Source: Myxococcus sp046520405 (lineage in GTDB: Bacteria; Myxococcota; Myxococcia; Myxococcales; Myxococcaceae). From it: 64,000 nucleotides of DNA. Below, one piece after another: positions 26,788 to 36,215 of this stretch; within the stretch, counting starts at the first letter, position 1; each line of letters begins with the position of its first letter. The stretch lies in contig JBKGHI010000006.1 in the NCBI GenBank assembly GCA_046520405.1, forward strand, positions 1 to 64,000, given 5' to 3'. Both the position numbers and the translations under genes were made by a program. Below the pieces are notes generated by a model. The model was given only the letters and a program-made list of their open reading frames with translations. It made no database searches and was not told where the DNA came from.

Positions 26788-29373
26788 ATGTACGACCCCA
26801 CCCCGATTCGCGCGCTGTCGCTGGGCTGGTTCGCCTTGCTGATGAGCCTTGGCGCCTGCGGTGCGCCAGAGGCCTTGGACTTCCCCCTGGACACGCTGGG
26901 CGAGCAACAGGCTCCGCTCGGCTGCGGCCGCTTGCTCCCCGGCGAGTCCCTGCCGCGTGGCCAGGCCATCTATTCCTGCAATGGCGCTGTCACGCTCAGC
27001 CATCAGGCGGACGGAAACGTCGTCGCCTATGACAGCCAAGGGGCCCTCTGGTTCACCGGCACCAATGGCCAGCCGACCACGAGCCTCGCCATGCAAGGGG
27101 ATGGAAACCTCGTCCTCTACAATGGCGGCGTGGCCGTCTGGAATTCGCAGACCTTTGGTCAGACGGGGGCCTATTTGAGCATCCAGGATGACTGCAACCT
27201 CGTGCTCTACCGGAACAACACGGCCGTCTGGTCCACGAACAGGACGTGCCGGGTCACGCCTCCCGCGTCACCGGGGGTGGGGATGCCGAGCATTCCGAAC
27301 AACGCCTTCGCGGCCACGGTGACGGTCAACGGCGTGGGCGCCCGAACGGCTCCGCGTGCCCTCTGGGGCATGAACCTGGTGGGCTCCGTTGCACGGACCA
27401 AGGCTGACTTCTACGCGAGGTTCGGAGCCACCGCGGACGCGGGCCGGACCACGCTGACGGGCATGGGCATCAAGCAGATTCGATTCCCAGGCGGCTGCCA
27501 CGGAGACGGCTATGACTGGCGTGCGAACAAGATGTACTTCTCCGATTACGGCGGTGGAGACGTCGCCTGGGATGTGATGCCCGTGCCGGATTTCCTGGCG
27601 ATTGCCTCTGAACTGGGCGCGGAGCCCATCTTCCAGCTCAACGTGGAGACGCGGGGATATCGCAACGCCTGTGGATGGATTTCCAGGTACCCCCAGCCCA
27701 CGACCTATCCCACCGAGGCCCAGAGGCTGGCCCGGCTGCTCGACGATGCCCAGGAGCTGCTTCGCCGTCATGGCAACGTGCTGCGCACGTTCGAGCTGGG
27801 CAACGAGCCTTGGGGGAGTTCGGTTCCAAGCGATCCGAACAATCGATGGAAGCCGGATGAATACGCCAATGTCGCCCTGGCCTTCGCCCGGGCGCTGAAG
27901 GCCATCGACCCCAATGTCAGGATGCTGCTGGTGGGGCACCCCACCACGGGCAACAACATGACGGGGGAGACGAACGTGCCGGCGGACGTGGCCTGGACCG
28001 CCATGGTGAAGCGGCTGCTCGCGGACCGGAGTTGCCAGGGTGGGGCCTGCTTCAGCGGCGTGACGGACCATGCGTACTCCTACGCGGGGTACTCGCCGCT
28101 CGCGAACAACTACGCCAACGTGTTCAAGGGAATGGGGGCCTTCTGGCCGGAGGCGGTCATGCCCACCCTGTTCTCCAAGCGCACCGCGGACTATGCGGGG
28201 GCGGGGCTCGCGCTGACCGAGTGGAACATGAAGTGCTGGCCGAACGGTCGCATGAACCAGGTCTCTCCGCCGGTCCAGGTGCTCAATGGTTCCTTTGAAA
28301 GTGGTACGGCCTCCTGGGGGTTCTGGCAGCAGCAGCCCAACACGGGGACTTGGAACACGGTGACCACGCAGCCCCAGCACGGCACCACGGCGTTGCGGAT
28401 CGCGCTGACGGCGCATTCGGGCGCGGCGTCGGACATCGTGCAAACCCAGCAGTTGACGGCTGTTCCTCCGGGGAAGCGCGTCACCGTGACGGCGTACGTG
28501 AAGATGGCCAGGCCGCTGTACGGCTCCATCATCCTCCAGCAGAGCAATGCCGGCGCACATCAATGGCACCACATCGCGGAGGGTGGGCTGGCATCCATCA
28601 AGGCGGGGGAGTGGCAGGGCGTCACCCTCACGGGGACGACTTTCGCTGACACGACGCAACTCCAGGTCGTGTTCCGGCTCCGCAAGTATGCCCAGCACTG
28701 GCCGACGGACCCCTCGCCCGTGGACATGTTGGTGGACAACGTGCAGTTCTACGAGAGCACGGCCTGGAGTCCACCGGTGGCCGCCGTGTCGACCGTCGAG
28801 CACGGGATGATGGTGGCGGACTCCTATTTCCGGATGGCGCGTGGGGGCGTGAGCTCGTCCAACTACCATGCGTTCGACCCGGGCGACTGCGGCATCTCCA
28901 CGGGGGCGGGGGCCGCGGCGAAGCTCAATCCCCAGGGGGATGCCTTCCGGCATACCAGCGTCCTGGCGGGGGGCACCTTCCTGCCGGCATCGGTGAATGC
29001 GCCTGCCGCGAACTGGGTGCTCCCCGCGTCGCCGGGCTGCACGGGGTACGGCTGTCTCCCAGGAGGAAAGGCCGTGAACTTCCTCACGGCGCATGCCGGG
29101 CGCAGCGCCGACGGGGGCTCGCTCTATGTCTTCCTCATCAACCGGCATCACACCGCGACGGCGAACGCCTCGGTGCGTTTCCAGGACCTGAACGTCGCGA
29201 CGCTGCTGCGCAAGTCGACGGTCACCCTCCGGGCAACGGACTACACCCAGCGCGCCTTCACCCACGTGCCCGCCGCCGGGCAGCCCGTGCCCATCGAGGT
29301 GCTCGGGTCGAACAACCCCTTCACGGTGGCCGTCCCTCCCTTGTCGGTGGTTCGCGTCCGGCTCCAGCCATGA
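26788..29373 (+). CDS. Lipoprotein with bulb-type lectin domain and clan GH-A glycosidase
   Basis: 861 aa. Lipobox LMSLGAC at about residue 25, then a bulb-type mannose-binding lectin domain (QADGNVVAYDSQGALWFTGT, MQGDGNLVLYNGGVAVWNS, IQDDCNLVLYRNNTAVWSTN: three QxDxNLVLY repeats). From about residue 180 a GH51/GH79-like barrel follows: LWGMNLVGSV, IKQIRFPGG, acid/base LRTFELGNEPWG and nucleophile LALTEWNMKCW. A carbohydrate-binding jelly roll (VLNGSFESGTASWGFW...) is inserted after the nucleophile, and a beta-rich C-terminal domain closes. Likely acts outside the cell on plant or microbial polysaccharide. ATG 26788 (good ribosome site GGAAGG) gives a proper signal; an upstream in-frame ATG at 26713 does not. 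Confidence 0.85.
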   Translation: MYDPTPIRALSLGWFALLMSLGACGAPEALDFPLDTLGEQQAPLGCGRLLPGESLPRGQAIYSCNGAVTLSHQADGNVVAYDSQGALWFTGTNGQPTTSLAMQGDGNLVLYNGGVAVWNSQTFGQTGAYLSIQDDCNLVLYRNNTAVWSTNRTCRVTPPASPGVGMPSIPNNAFAATVTVNGVGARTAPRALWGMNLVGSVARTKADFYARFGATADAGRTTLTGMGIKQIRFPGGCHGDGYDWRANKMYFSDYGGGDVAWDVMPVPDFLAIASELGAEPIFQLNVETRGYRNACGWISRYPQPTTYPTEAQRLARLLDDAQELLRRHGNVLRTFELGNEPWGSSVPSDPNNRWKPDEYANVALAFARALKAIDPNVRMLLVGHPTTGNNMTGETNVPADVAWTAMVKRLLADRSCQGGACFSGVTDHAYSYAGYSPLANNYANVFKGMGAFWPEAVMPTLFSKRTADYAGAGLALTEWNMKCWPNGRMNQVSPPVQVLNGSFESGTASWGFWQQQPNTGTWNTVTTQPQHGTTALRIALTAHSGAASDIVQTQQLTAVPPGKRVTVTAYVKMARPLYGSIILQQSNAGAHQWHHIAEGGLASIKAGEWQGVTLTGTTFADTTQLQVVFRLRKYAQHWPTDPSPVDMLVDNVQFYESTAWSPPVAAVSTVEHGMMVADSYFRMARGGVSSSNYHAFDPGDCGISTGAGAAAKLNPQGDAFRHTSVLAGGTFLPASVNAPAANWVLPASPGCTGYGCLPGGKAVNFLTAHAGRSADGGSLYVFLINRHHTATANASVRFQDLNVATLLRKSTVTLRATDYTQRAFTHVPAAGQPVPIEVLGSNNPFTVAVPPLSVVRVRLQP

Positions 29374-29483
29374 GCGGTTGCGCCTCGTTGTCGCGGAGCC
29401 CGGATGCAAGGGGACTCGGGCCCTGCTCGTACGTGGATGTTTTTGTTTCGGGTGTTCACGAGGGCCTCATGCCTGGAGGGGCT

Positions 29484-30716
29484 ATGCGAAGAAGTGGAGG
29501 TCTTGCGATGGTCACGCTGTCCATGCTGTCAATCCTGTCCACCGCCTGTGTCGGTAGGGATGAGCCGTTGTCACGGGGGGATGAAGAGGGGGCGCCGGTC
29601 GAGAAGCTCACCGAGCAGCTGGTGTTCACGGAGAAGGGGGGCGACCATGCCTCCGGACAGTTCGAGCGAGGCGGCCTCCGCATCCGCTTCACGGTGCGGC
29701 CCGACCGGGTGGGCGTCTACCGCGCCGACGGCTTCGTCTTGTTCGAGAGCGCTCAAACGGACGCGGGCCGGGTGGTTGTCGCGATGGGAGAAACGCGGTC
29801 CTCGGCGAGCCAGAAGGTGCGTACCCTGTCCCAGACGGGCACATCAAACCCCTCGCGTTCCTCGAACGGCGCGGCGGAGGAGTTGCAGCGCTTCCTCAAG
29901 TACCCGGAGGCGCGGCTGTTGCCCTACCTGTCCCGGCAGCTCGGAGAGCAGGGCTACACGGGCGCCAGCGCACCCTCGAGTCTGCTGTTGCACCTGCTGG
30001 CGATGGCCGTCGCGGACGCTGGCGGCATCCGGGATGTCGGCGCGCCATTGCAGGAGGAGAACTCACTGCAACCCGATTGGACCTGCGAGGATGGCAAATA
30101 CCCCGTCAACGCCTTCAACGACCCCTGCTTTGGCACCTGTGGGCCGTATTGCACGCATTGGTACTGGGTTTGCGGCGAGACGTCGGGAAAGCCATGCGCA
30201 CGCGGTGGTTGTGTCTGGCACGACTATATTGGCTTCTACGCCAATCAGACGAACAACCCGAGCGCATCGGATGATTTCTGGAACGCATACGCCACCTTCG
30301 AGGCGGGTGGCGGATGCAGCAACAAAGAGACCTGTGCCCCGCTGTCCGACGAGTCCTTTCCCTGCCGCTACTGGGACGGGGACATCACCGAGTGCGACAA
30401 GCATGGCAGCGCGGACCCCAACCCGGCGAACGATACCCAGGACTGCGCCTACTACCTGGGAAGCAATACCTGCCGGGAGCGTGGCACGCCGAATGCCCAG
30501 GCGGGGATGAGCTGGGAGTATGACCCCGCGAACTCCGAGACGTGGGCCTGCAGCACCTGGGATGGCAACATCGCCGAGTGTGACCGGCATGGCTTCGCCG
30601 ACCCCAACAAGGCCAACGACACCCAGGATTGCGCCTACTACCTGGGCAGTAACAAGTGCCTCCCGAGGGGAACGGCGAATTGCCAGGCGGGGATTTACGG
30701 CTCCATCCCTTGGTGA
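29484..30716 (+). CDS. Lipoprotein with tandem Cys-rich repeats, unknown function
   Basis: 410 aa, lipobox ILSTAC near residue 22. The first half has no recognised domain. The second half is Cys-rich (CFGTCGPYCTHWYWVCGETS and a His-Asp motif GGCVWHDYIGFYANQ) and ends in two tandem 47-residue repeats: CRYWDGDITECDKHGSADPN and CSTWDGNIAECDRHGFADPN, each followed by ANDTQDCAYYLGSN and a CxxRGT stretch. The HDYIGFY part with several Cys resembles small secreted phospholipase-like cores only faintly; I do not assign it. It begins 110 bp after the glycosidase and may be in the same transcript. ATG 29469 is an alternative start. Confidence 0.7.
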   Translation: MRRSGGLAMVTLSMLSILSTACVGRDEPLSRGDEEGAPVEKLTEQLVFTEKGGDHASGQFERGGLRIRFTVRPDRVGVYRADGFVLFESAQTDAGRVVVAMGETRSSASQKVRTLSQTGTSNPSRSSNGAAEELQRFLKYPEARLLPYLSRQLGEQGYTGASAPSSLLLHLLAMAVADAGGIRDVGAPLQEENSLQPDWTCEDGKYPVNAFNDPCFGTCGPYCTHWYWVCGETSGKPCARGGCVWHDYIGFYANQTNNPSASDDFWNAYATFEAGGGCSNKETCAPLSDESFPCRYWDGDITECDKHGSADPNPANDTQDCAYYLGSNTCRERGTPNAQAGMSWEYDPANSETWACSTWDGNIAECDRHGFADPNKANDTQDCAYYLGSNKCLPRGTANCQAGIYGSIPW

Positions 30717-30884
30717 AGGGGGCTCCCGAGGGATGCTCTCGGCCGGTGGACGGGCGGCGCGGCCTCGTTGGGGTGCACGCCTGTCACGCGCGGTGGCGGT
30801 GACTGGACGCGGCCCTCGACCGAGGGGGCCTGCCGTGCCACCCTTCCGGCCGCTCGCCATCCACCGCCCGCCGAGGTGCTCCCC

Positions 30885-31760
30885 ATGCCGAGAACGATGA
30901 CGCTGTCCCAGGTGATGAAGCAGCTCGAGAGCCAAGGTGACGAGAAGGTGCGCCAGCGCTACGTGCGCGACGGGGTGAGCGACAATGTCTTCGGCGTGCT
31001 GCTCGGCAAGCTCCGTGCCCTGGCGGCGACGCTGGGGACGAACCACGGGCTCGGGCTGGAACTGTGGGAGACGGGCAATCACGATGCGCGCATCCTCGCG
31101 TGCATGCTGCTCGACCCCTCGGCGCTCACCGAGAAGGAGGCACGCGGGCTCCTCGAGCCGCTCTCGAACGCGAACCTGGTCGACGAGCTTGTCGGTCGCG
31201 TACTCGTGCATGCGCCTGTCGCCCCGAAGCTCGAGGCAAAGTGGATGGACGGCAAGAAGGAGCTCCCTCGCCGCGCGGGATGGAAGCTGCTTGCAGGGCG
31301 CATCGCCCGAGGACTCGAGAAGGAGCTTGATGTCGGGGCGACGCTCGGACGCATCGAGCGTGAACTCCCGGACGCTCCGTACCGGGTGAAGGAGGGCCTC
31401 AACTTCTGCCTGGTCTGGATTGGCCTCCACCTGCCCGCGTACACCTCGGAGGCCATCGCCATCGGCGAGCGCCTTGGCCGCTGGGACCCGCGGCCGATTC
31501 CGAAGGGTTGCACTTCGAGCTACGCACCGGAGTGGATCGCCGCGGCGCTCGCACTGAGGAAAGGTGAGAAGACCGAAGCCCGGAAGGCGATGGAGGCGGC
31601 CGCCACGAAGAAGTCGACGCGCGGAGCGGGGATGCCGGCAGCCGCGAAGAAGGCAACGCGCGGAGAAGGGAATCCGGTAGCCGCGAAGCAGACGAAGGCC
31701 GCTTCGGCCAGGAAGAAGAGCGCTGCGAGGAAGCCAGCCTCCGGAACGCGGGCGCGCTGA
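30885..31760 (+). CDS. DNA alkylation repair (AlkD-like HEAT) protein with histone-like tail
   Basis: 291 aa. Residues 1-225 are all-helical and match the AlkD-like fold: VMKQLESQGDEKVRQRYVRD, GVLLGKLRALAATLG, LELWETGNHDARILACMLLD, and repeats of helical pairs; the WxTxxHDAR motif is typical of AlkD-type base-excision proteins. The last 65 residues form a Lys/Ala/Arg tail (KKSTRGAGMPAAAKKATRGE...) like that of the histone-H1-like gene at 5301, probably for nonspecific DNA binding. ATG 30885 follows GAGGTG by 6 nt. Confidence 0.75.
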   Translation: MPRTMTLSQVMKQLESQGDEKVRQRYVRDGVSDNVFGVLLGKLRALAATLGTNHGLGLELWETGNHDARILACMLLDPSALTEKEARGLLEPLSNANLVDELVGRVLVHAPVAPKLEAKWMDGKKELPRRAGWKLLAGRIARGLEKELDVGATLGRIERELPDAPYRVKEGLNFCLVWIGLHLPAYTSEAIAIGERLGRWDPRPIPKGCTSSYAPEWIAAALALRKGEKTEARKAMEAAATKKSTRGAGMPAAAKKATRGEGNPVAAKQTKAASARKKSAARKPASGTRAR

Positions 31761-31982
31761 CGTCGGCGGGCTCAAAGGCGTTGCGGCACGCTGGCGTAAG
31801 GGGAGCCTGCCCTGGCGGCGTCGAGGCCGAAGGACGCGGCGTTGAGGTACCCGGTGCGGAAGTCGCCGATACGCGCGAGGATGCGCCAGCCTGGTTCGGA
31901 GGCACCTTCTCAGCAAGCTGGGGCAGCGGCACACGCGAGCGCGTCGAGGCGGCCATGCGGTGGACGCGCTATCGTCGCGCCG

Positions 31983-32693
31983 ATGATGAGTTCGCTCGAC
32001 TTCACTTCCTGGCGGGGCCTCGCGGCGACGCTGGCCAGCCTCGTGCTGGTGTCGCTGGTCGTCGTCAGCCTTCGCCTGCTGGTGATGCAGACCGTGCAGC
32101 GCCGACGCGAACGCGAGAACCGCCAGATCAACGAGCGGCTGAAGACGCTGATTGCCGCATACAAGACGCTCGGCGGCTCATTCACCGGTGAGCTCGTCGT
32201 GGACCCGACCCACCTGCGCGACATGCGCCGTCGGCTCGCGGCTGGCGAGCCACTCGAGCAGGAGCCCGACCCGAGCCTCGTGCTTGCATCGCCGCTCGAC
32301 CACCCGGCGCTCGAACGCCGTCGGCGCACGCGCGACGCGGTCGAGGCGGCGCTGTCGGATGTGATGCTGCTCGGCACCGAGGAGCAGGTGCGGCTCGCCG
32401 CGGAGGCTGCCGCGGACATGGTCGCCGGGCGCAAGGTCGGCACCGCGCGGCTGGTCGTGTCGCTGCGCGACTTCATCCGCCGGGCGCTTGACCTTGAGCC
32501 CATCCCTCACGGGCTCGCGATTCCCGACCAGGGCCCCGTGCGCCCCAGCGGTGGAGGAGGGGGCAAGGGCGGCGACAAGGGTGGTGGACGAGGGGGCGGA
32601 GGTGCCGCCGGTGGTGGTGCTGGAGGCCTCGGAATGGGCGGGGCCGGCATCCATGCGGACACCGACGACGCCGACGGCGGCCATCGCGTTTGA
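31983..32693 (+). CDS. Single-pass membrane protein with Gly-rich tail, unknown
   Basis: 236 aa. One transmembrane helix near the N-terminus (LAATLASLVLVSLVVVSLRL), a basic helical segment (RRRERENRQINERLKTLIAA), then a charged helical domain with DPTHLRDMRRRLAAGE and a regular AEAAADMVAGRKVGTARLVV. The last 45 residues are almost all Gly/Ala. ATG at 31983 or 31986. No family recognised; the topology suggests a cytoplasmic domain tethered to the inner membrane. Confidence 0.65.
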   Translation: MMSSLDFTSWRGLAATLASLVLVSLVVVSLRLLVMQTVQRRRERENRQINERLKTLIAAYKTLGGSFTGELVVDPTHLRDMRRRLAAGEPLEQEPDPSLVLASPLDHPALERRRRTRDAVEAALSDVMLLGTEEQVRLAAEAAADMVAGRKVGTARLVVSLRDFIRRALDLEPIPHGLAIPDQGPVRPSGGGGGKGGDKGGGRGGGGAAGGGAGGLGMGGAGIHADTDDADGGHRV

Positions 32694-32830
32694 ACCTGGG
32701 CGCCGGTCCGCTCCTGCTCTCTCTTGTTGGGAGACCTTCAGCAGGTCCGGTCCGATGGGCCGCCGTGAAGACCGGGCGCCCCGGTGCCTGGAGTCCACGC
32801 AGCGCGAGGTCCAAGCCTCCTCGCGCCAGT

Positions 32831-33574
32831 TTACGCCGAACGGGCCAGTGCCACAGCGTCGGGCCCCGCGGGAAAGCGGAGCTTTCCGGACGCGTCGTTC
32901 GCGGCGTGCCAGACGGCCTCCGCCACGTCGGGTGCGCGCGTCATCGCGGCCGGCTGTCCGAGCGAAGCGAAGATGTGCTGGGCAAAGGGCGCATACGGTT
33001 CGGGAAACAGTCCTTCCATCCTGGAGCTGCCGTTGCTCGTGAAGCGGGTGTCCGGGCAATAGCCAGGCTCGACGAGCTTCACGCTCAGGTTGAAGGCCTC
33101 GAGCTCGAACGCGAGCGACGCGGTGAACCCTTCGATGGCCACCTTGCTCGCGGTGTAGACGGCCACCAGTGGCATCGGCGCCAGCGTCGCGCTGGAGGTC
33201 ACATTGACGATGACCCCCGACTTGCGTGCGCGAAACTGCGGCAGCACCGCCTGCGTCATCGCCATGACACCAAAGACATTGGTCTCGAAGACCTCACGCA
33301 CCGTCGCCATCGGCGTGGCCTCGAAGGCGCCCATGAGCCCGATGCCGGCGTTGTTGACGAGCACATCAATGGGCCCGCTCGCCTCCAGCGCGGCAACGAT
33401 GCTCTCGGGTTTCGTCACGTCGAGTGGCACCATGCGCAGGCGGTCCGAGCGTGGCAGGACATCCTCCCGCGGCGTTCGCATGGTCGCGACCACATTCCAG
33501 CCCTGGGCGTGGAAGTGGCGTGCCGTCTCAAGTCCGTAGCCGGAGGAGCACCCGGTGATGAGCACCGTCTTCAT
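32831..33574 (-). CDS. Short-chain dehydrogenase/reductase
   Basis: 247 aa NAD(P)-dependent oxidoreductase of the classical SDR type. Cofactor motif TGCSSGYG at the N-terminus, VLVNNAGIG, catalytic Ser in VTSSATLAP and YTASK (Tyr-x-x-x-Lys). The ATMRTPRED region with an Arg after beta-2 suggests NADP. ATG 33574. It is divergent from an AraC regulator (184 bp apart), a common arrangement in which the regulator controls the SDR gene. Substrate not predictable. Confidence 0.9.
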   Translation of the reverse strand: MKTVLITGCSSGYGLETARHFHAQGWNVVATMRTPREDVLPRSDRLRMVPLDVTKPESIVAALEASGPIDVLVNNAGIGLMGAFEATPMATVREVFETNVFGVMAMTQAVLPQFRARKSGVIVNVTSSATLAPMPLVAVYTASKVAIEGFTASLAFELEAFNLSVKLVEPGYCPDTRFTSNGSSRMEGLFPEPYAPFAQHIFASLGQPAAMTRAPDVAEAVWHAANDASGKLRFPAGPDAVALARSA

Positions 33575-33758
33575 GAGCGCCCCTCCGTATGGAATTCGCC
33601 GCCGACGGGCGTCTCGTCCTGCGCCTCGTTCAATTCGTACATTGCCTTCATGCCGACTCCCTGCCGCGATTCGCGCGGCGTCGATGTTCGCAAGGTAGCT
33701 GCGACATTCAGGACGCTCCACCACACGGAGTCCGTATTTCTTCTGTTAGAGTCCAGCC

Positions 33759-34655
33759 ATGACCGATCCGCTCACTGAAGTCATCGCACTGCTTCAGCCA
33801 AGAGCCGTCTTCTCGAAAGGCATCAGCGGCGCTGGAAGCTGGGGCGTCCGTTATTCGGACTTTGGTCAGCCGAGCTTCTGTGTCGTGCTTGAAGGGCGCT
33901 GCCGGCTGGCCGTTGACGGACAGGCGCCCATCACGCTGGAGGCGGGCGATTTCGTCCTCCTGCCGGCAACGCCGGGCTTCACCATCTCGGGCTTCGAGCC
34001 GGTGATGCCCGCGCGCGTCGACCCCAAGGTGGCGCCCTCCGCCAAGGGCGAGGTGCGTCACGGCAGGCGCGGCGGCCGGCCGGATGTGCGCCTGCTCGGT
34101 GGTTACTTCGACTTCGACTCGCCTGACGCGGCCCTGATGGTGTCATTGCTCCCGGCGCTGGTGCACGTACGCGGCGTGGAGCGGCTCGCCGTGATGGTCC
34201 GGCTCGTCAGCGACGAAACAAGCCAGCAGCGCTCGGGCCGTGAGCTCGTCCTGACGCGGCTCGTGGAGTTGCTGCTCATCGAGGCGCTGCGGTCGACGTC
34301 GAGCGACGACACGCCTCCAGGGCTCCTGCGGGGACTGGCGGATGCGCGGCTCGCGCCTGCGATACGGCAGATGCACCGTCACCTCAACCGTCCGTGGACG
34401 GTGGCGCAGCTCGCGAAGTGCGCGGCGCTCTCACGCTCGGCGTTTTTCGAGCGCTTCACGCGCACGGTGGGCCTGCCCCCCATGGAGTACCTGCTGGACT
34501 GGCGGATGGCCGTCGCGAGGGGCTTGCTCCGCGACCGGGAGCTCACCATCAGCGAGGTCGCCGAGCGCGTTGGCTACAGCTCCGCAAGCACCTTCACCAC
34601 GGCGTTCAGCCGGCACGTGGGCCAGTCTCCAGGGCGCTACGCGCGTGCGAGCTGA
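33759..34655 (+). CDS. AraC-family regulator with cupin N-terminal domain
   Basis: 298 aa. N-terminal cupin of the type found in AraC regulators next to SDR or oxidoreductase genes (SFCVVLEGRCRLAVDGQAPI, LEAGDFVLLPATPGFTISGF). C-terminal AraC domain with two HTH motifs (WTVAQLAKCAALSRSAFFER and LTISEVAERVGYSSASTFTT, closing FSRHVGQSPGRY). Most likely controls the divergent SDR gene. Confidence 0.9.
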   Translation: MTDPLTEVIALLQPRAVFSKGISGAGSWGVRYSDFGQPSFCVVLEGRCRLAVDGQAPITLEAGDFVLLPATPGFTISGFEPVMPARVDPKVAPSAKGEVRHGRRGGRPDVRLLGGYFDFDSPDAALMVSLLPALVHVRGVERLAVMVRLVSDETSQQRSGRELVLTRLVELLLIEALRSTSSDDTPPGLLRGLADARLAPAIRQMHRHLNRPWTVAQLAKCAALSRSAFFERFTRTVGLPPMEYLLDWRMAVARGLLRDRELTISEVAERVGYSSASTFTTAFSRHVGQSPGRYARAS

Positions 34656-34736
34656 CGCGGCCCTCATCGCCGTTGACGAACTGCTGCTGATGTCCCCTAG
34701 AATCCAGCGCATCCCCTCTGCTGAAAGCCGACGCTG

Positions 34737-35900
34737 CTGAACGCCACCGAACCGCGCCACCTCGTCGGCCTGGACCTGCTCCGGTGCCTGGCCATCCTCA
34801 TCGTCGTCCTCTTCCACTACCCGCGCCCCGAAGGCCAAGAGACCTACCGGATGCTCGCCAACTTCGGCTGGACGGGCGTGGAGCTGTTCTTCGTGCTGAG
34901 CGGCTTCCTCATCGGCTCGCAGCTCCTGGAGCCGGTGTCGCGCGGCGAGACGCCATCGCTGAAGCGCTTCTACCTGCGGCGCTCGCTGCGCATCCTTCCT
35001 CCCTATCTCATCGTGGTGGCGCTGTATCTCTTCCTCCCCGGGTGGAGCGAACGCCCCGTGGTGACGCCCGCGTGGCGTTTCCTCACCTTCACGCAGAACT
35101 TCGGACTGCGCCGGAACGGCTTCTCCCACGCGTGGTCGCTGTGCGTGGAGGAACACTTCTACCTGCTGCTGCCCCTCGCCGTGCTCGCGCTGCGCGGGCG
35201 CATCCGGGCGCCGCACCTGCTCGCGGGCTCGGTGGGATTGGTGGTGGCCGGGATGCTCCTGCGGGGGGGCCTGTGGCAGCGCCACTTCTCGATGCTCGGG
35301 CCGGGGGATGCCGGGTGGCGCGATTACGACACGCTCCTGTACTACCCGACCTATGCGCGGCTCGACGGGCTGATGTGCGGCGTGCTGCTCGCGGCGTTGC
35401 GCGTCTTCCGGCCCGCGGCATGGGAGCGCTGGACGCGAGGGGCTCGTGCCGGCGGCCTGGCGTTGGTGGGACTCGTGTGCCTGGGGGGAGTGCTCTGGCT
35501 GAACGAAGAGCACTCCCGATACCTGGCCCACACGACGCTTGCGTTCCCCGTGACGTCGGTGGGTTACGCGGCGCTACTCGTGGCCCTGGCGGGCCCGACC
35601 GCCTCTCGCGTATGCGCCCGCATCCCCGGTGCGAGGACCTTCGCGGTGCTGAGCTTCACAGTCTACCTCACCCACAAAGCCGTGCAGCACGGCGTCCGAG
35701 TGGCCCTTGAGCCATATGGAATGGACGCATTCCACCCCGTCACACTGTTCGGGGGCGCCGTGGCGGTGCTGCTCGCATCGCTCACGCTGCACCACGGTGT
35801 GGAACGGCCCGCCCTGAAGTGGCGCTCGCGGCTGGAGACCTGGCTTGTCCGCGAGCCTTCACGTCTCAACCCGCCGCCCACGACCGCTGAACTCCGTTGA
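34737..35900 (+). CDS. Membrane acyltransferase (acyltransferase family 3)
   Basis: Polytopic O-acyltransferase that acetylates or acylates cell-surface sugars or lipids. Conserved N-terminal helix HLVGLDLLRCLAILIVVLFH-YPRP, then GWTGVELFFVLSGFLIGSQL, YLRRSLRILPPY, WSLCVEEHFYLLLP and a late HHGVERPALKW. The first conserved helix lies before the first ATG (34851), with no ATG, GTG or TTG in frame after the stop at 34722; a CTG at 34737 or 34734 is the only start that keeps it, or a small indel separates it from ATG 34690 (SPRIQRIPSAES in another frame). Function secure, start uncertain. Confidence 0.82.
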   Translation: MNATEPRHLVGLDLLRCLAILIVVLFHYPRPEGQETYRMLANFGWTGVELFFVLSGFLIGSQLLEPVSRGETPSLKRFYLRRSLRILPPYLIVVALYLFLPGWSERPVVTPAWRFLTFTQNFGLRRNGFSHAWSLCVEEHFYLLLPLAVLALRGRIRAPHLLAGSVGLVVAGMLLRGGLWQRHFSMLGPGDAGWRDYDTLLYYPTYARLDGLMCGVLLAALRVFRPAAWERWTRGARAGGLALVGLVCLGGVLWLNEEHSRYLAHTTLAFPVTSVGYAALLVALAGPTASRVCARIPGARTFAVLSFTVYLTHKAVQHGVRVALEPYGMDAFHPVTLFGGAVAVLLASLTLHHGVERPALKWRSRLETWLVREPSRLNPPPTTAELR

Positions 35901-36215
35901 GCGGAGGGACGGAAAGGCAGCCGTGGAACCAGGCGGCGCGCTTCGCCAGACGCACCATCCAGGGCCACGGTGCTTGATGAAGACTCGCTTCAGGTGCGTG
36001 AGGAGATGGCGCACACCTCACCATTCGAGCTTCAAATTTTCACCAGAGGCCAGACCCCATCCAGACAGAAACGAATGTTCCAGGACATGGATGAATGTTG
36101 CGTGTCGCGCGCCACTTCGCGTTGATGATTCTGCGCGTCAGACGTTAATGCCCGCCGCGTTCGCCGAGCGCATCGACATCAGTGCGAGGCCCGGCTCTGG
36201 CGATAGGGAGAGCAC
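35901..36215. other. 315-bp intergenic region, nothing recognised
   Basis: Between the acyltransferase stop and the GH114 start. It is less GC-rich than the genes (for example TTCAAATTTTCACCAG near 36030), as expected for a promoter region, but I see no convincing -35/-10 pair, palindrome or small gene. Confidence 0.4.

Noticed and set aside
27268..29409. 713-codon minus-strand frame
   Set aside because: Shadow of the lectin-glycosidase gene; no domain or codon support.
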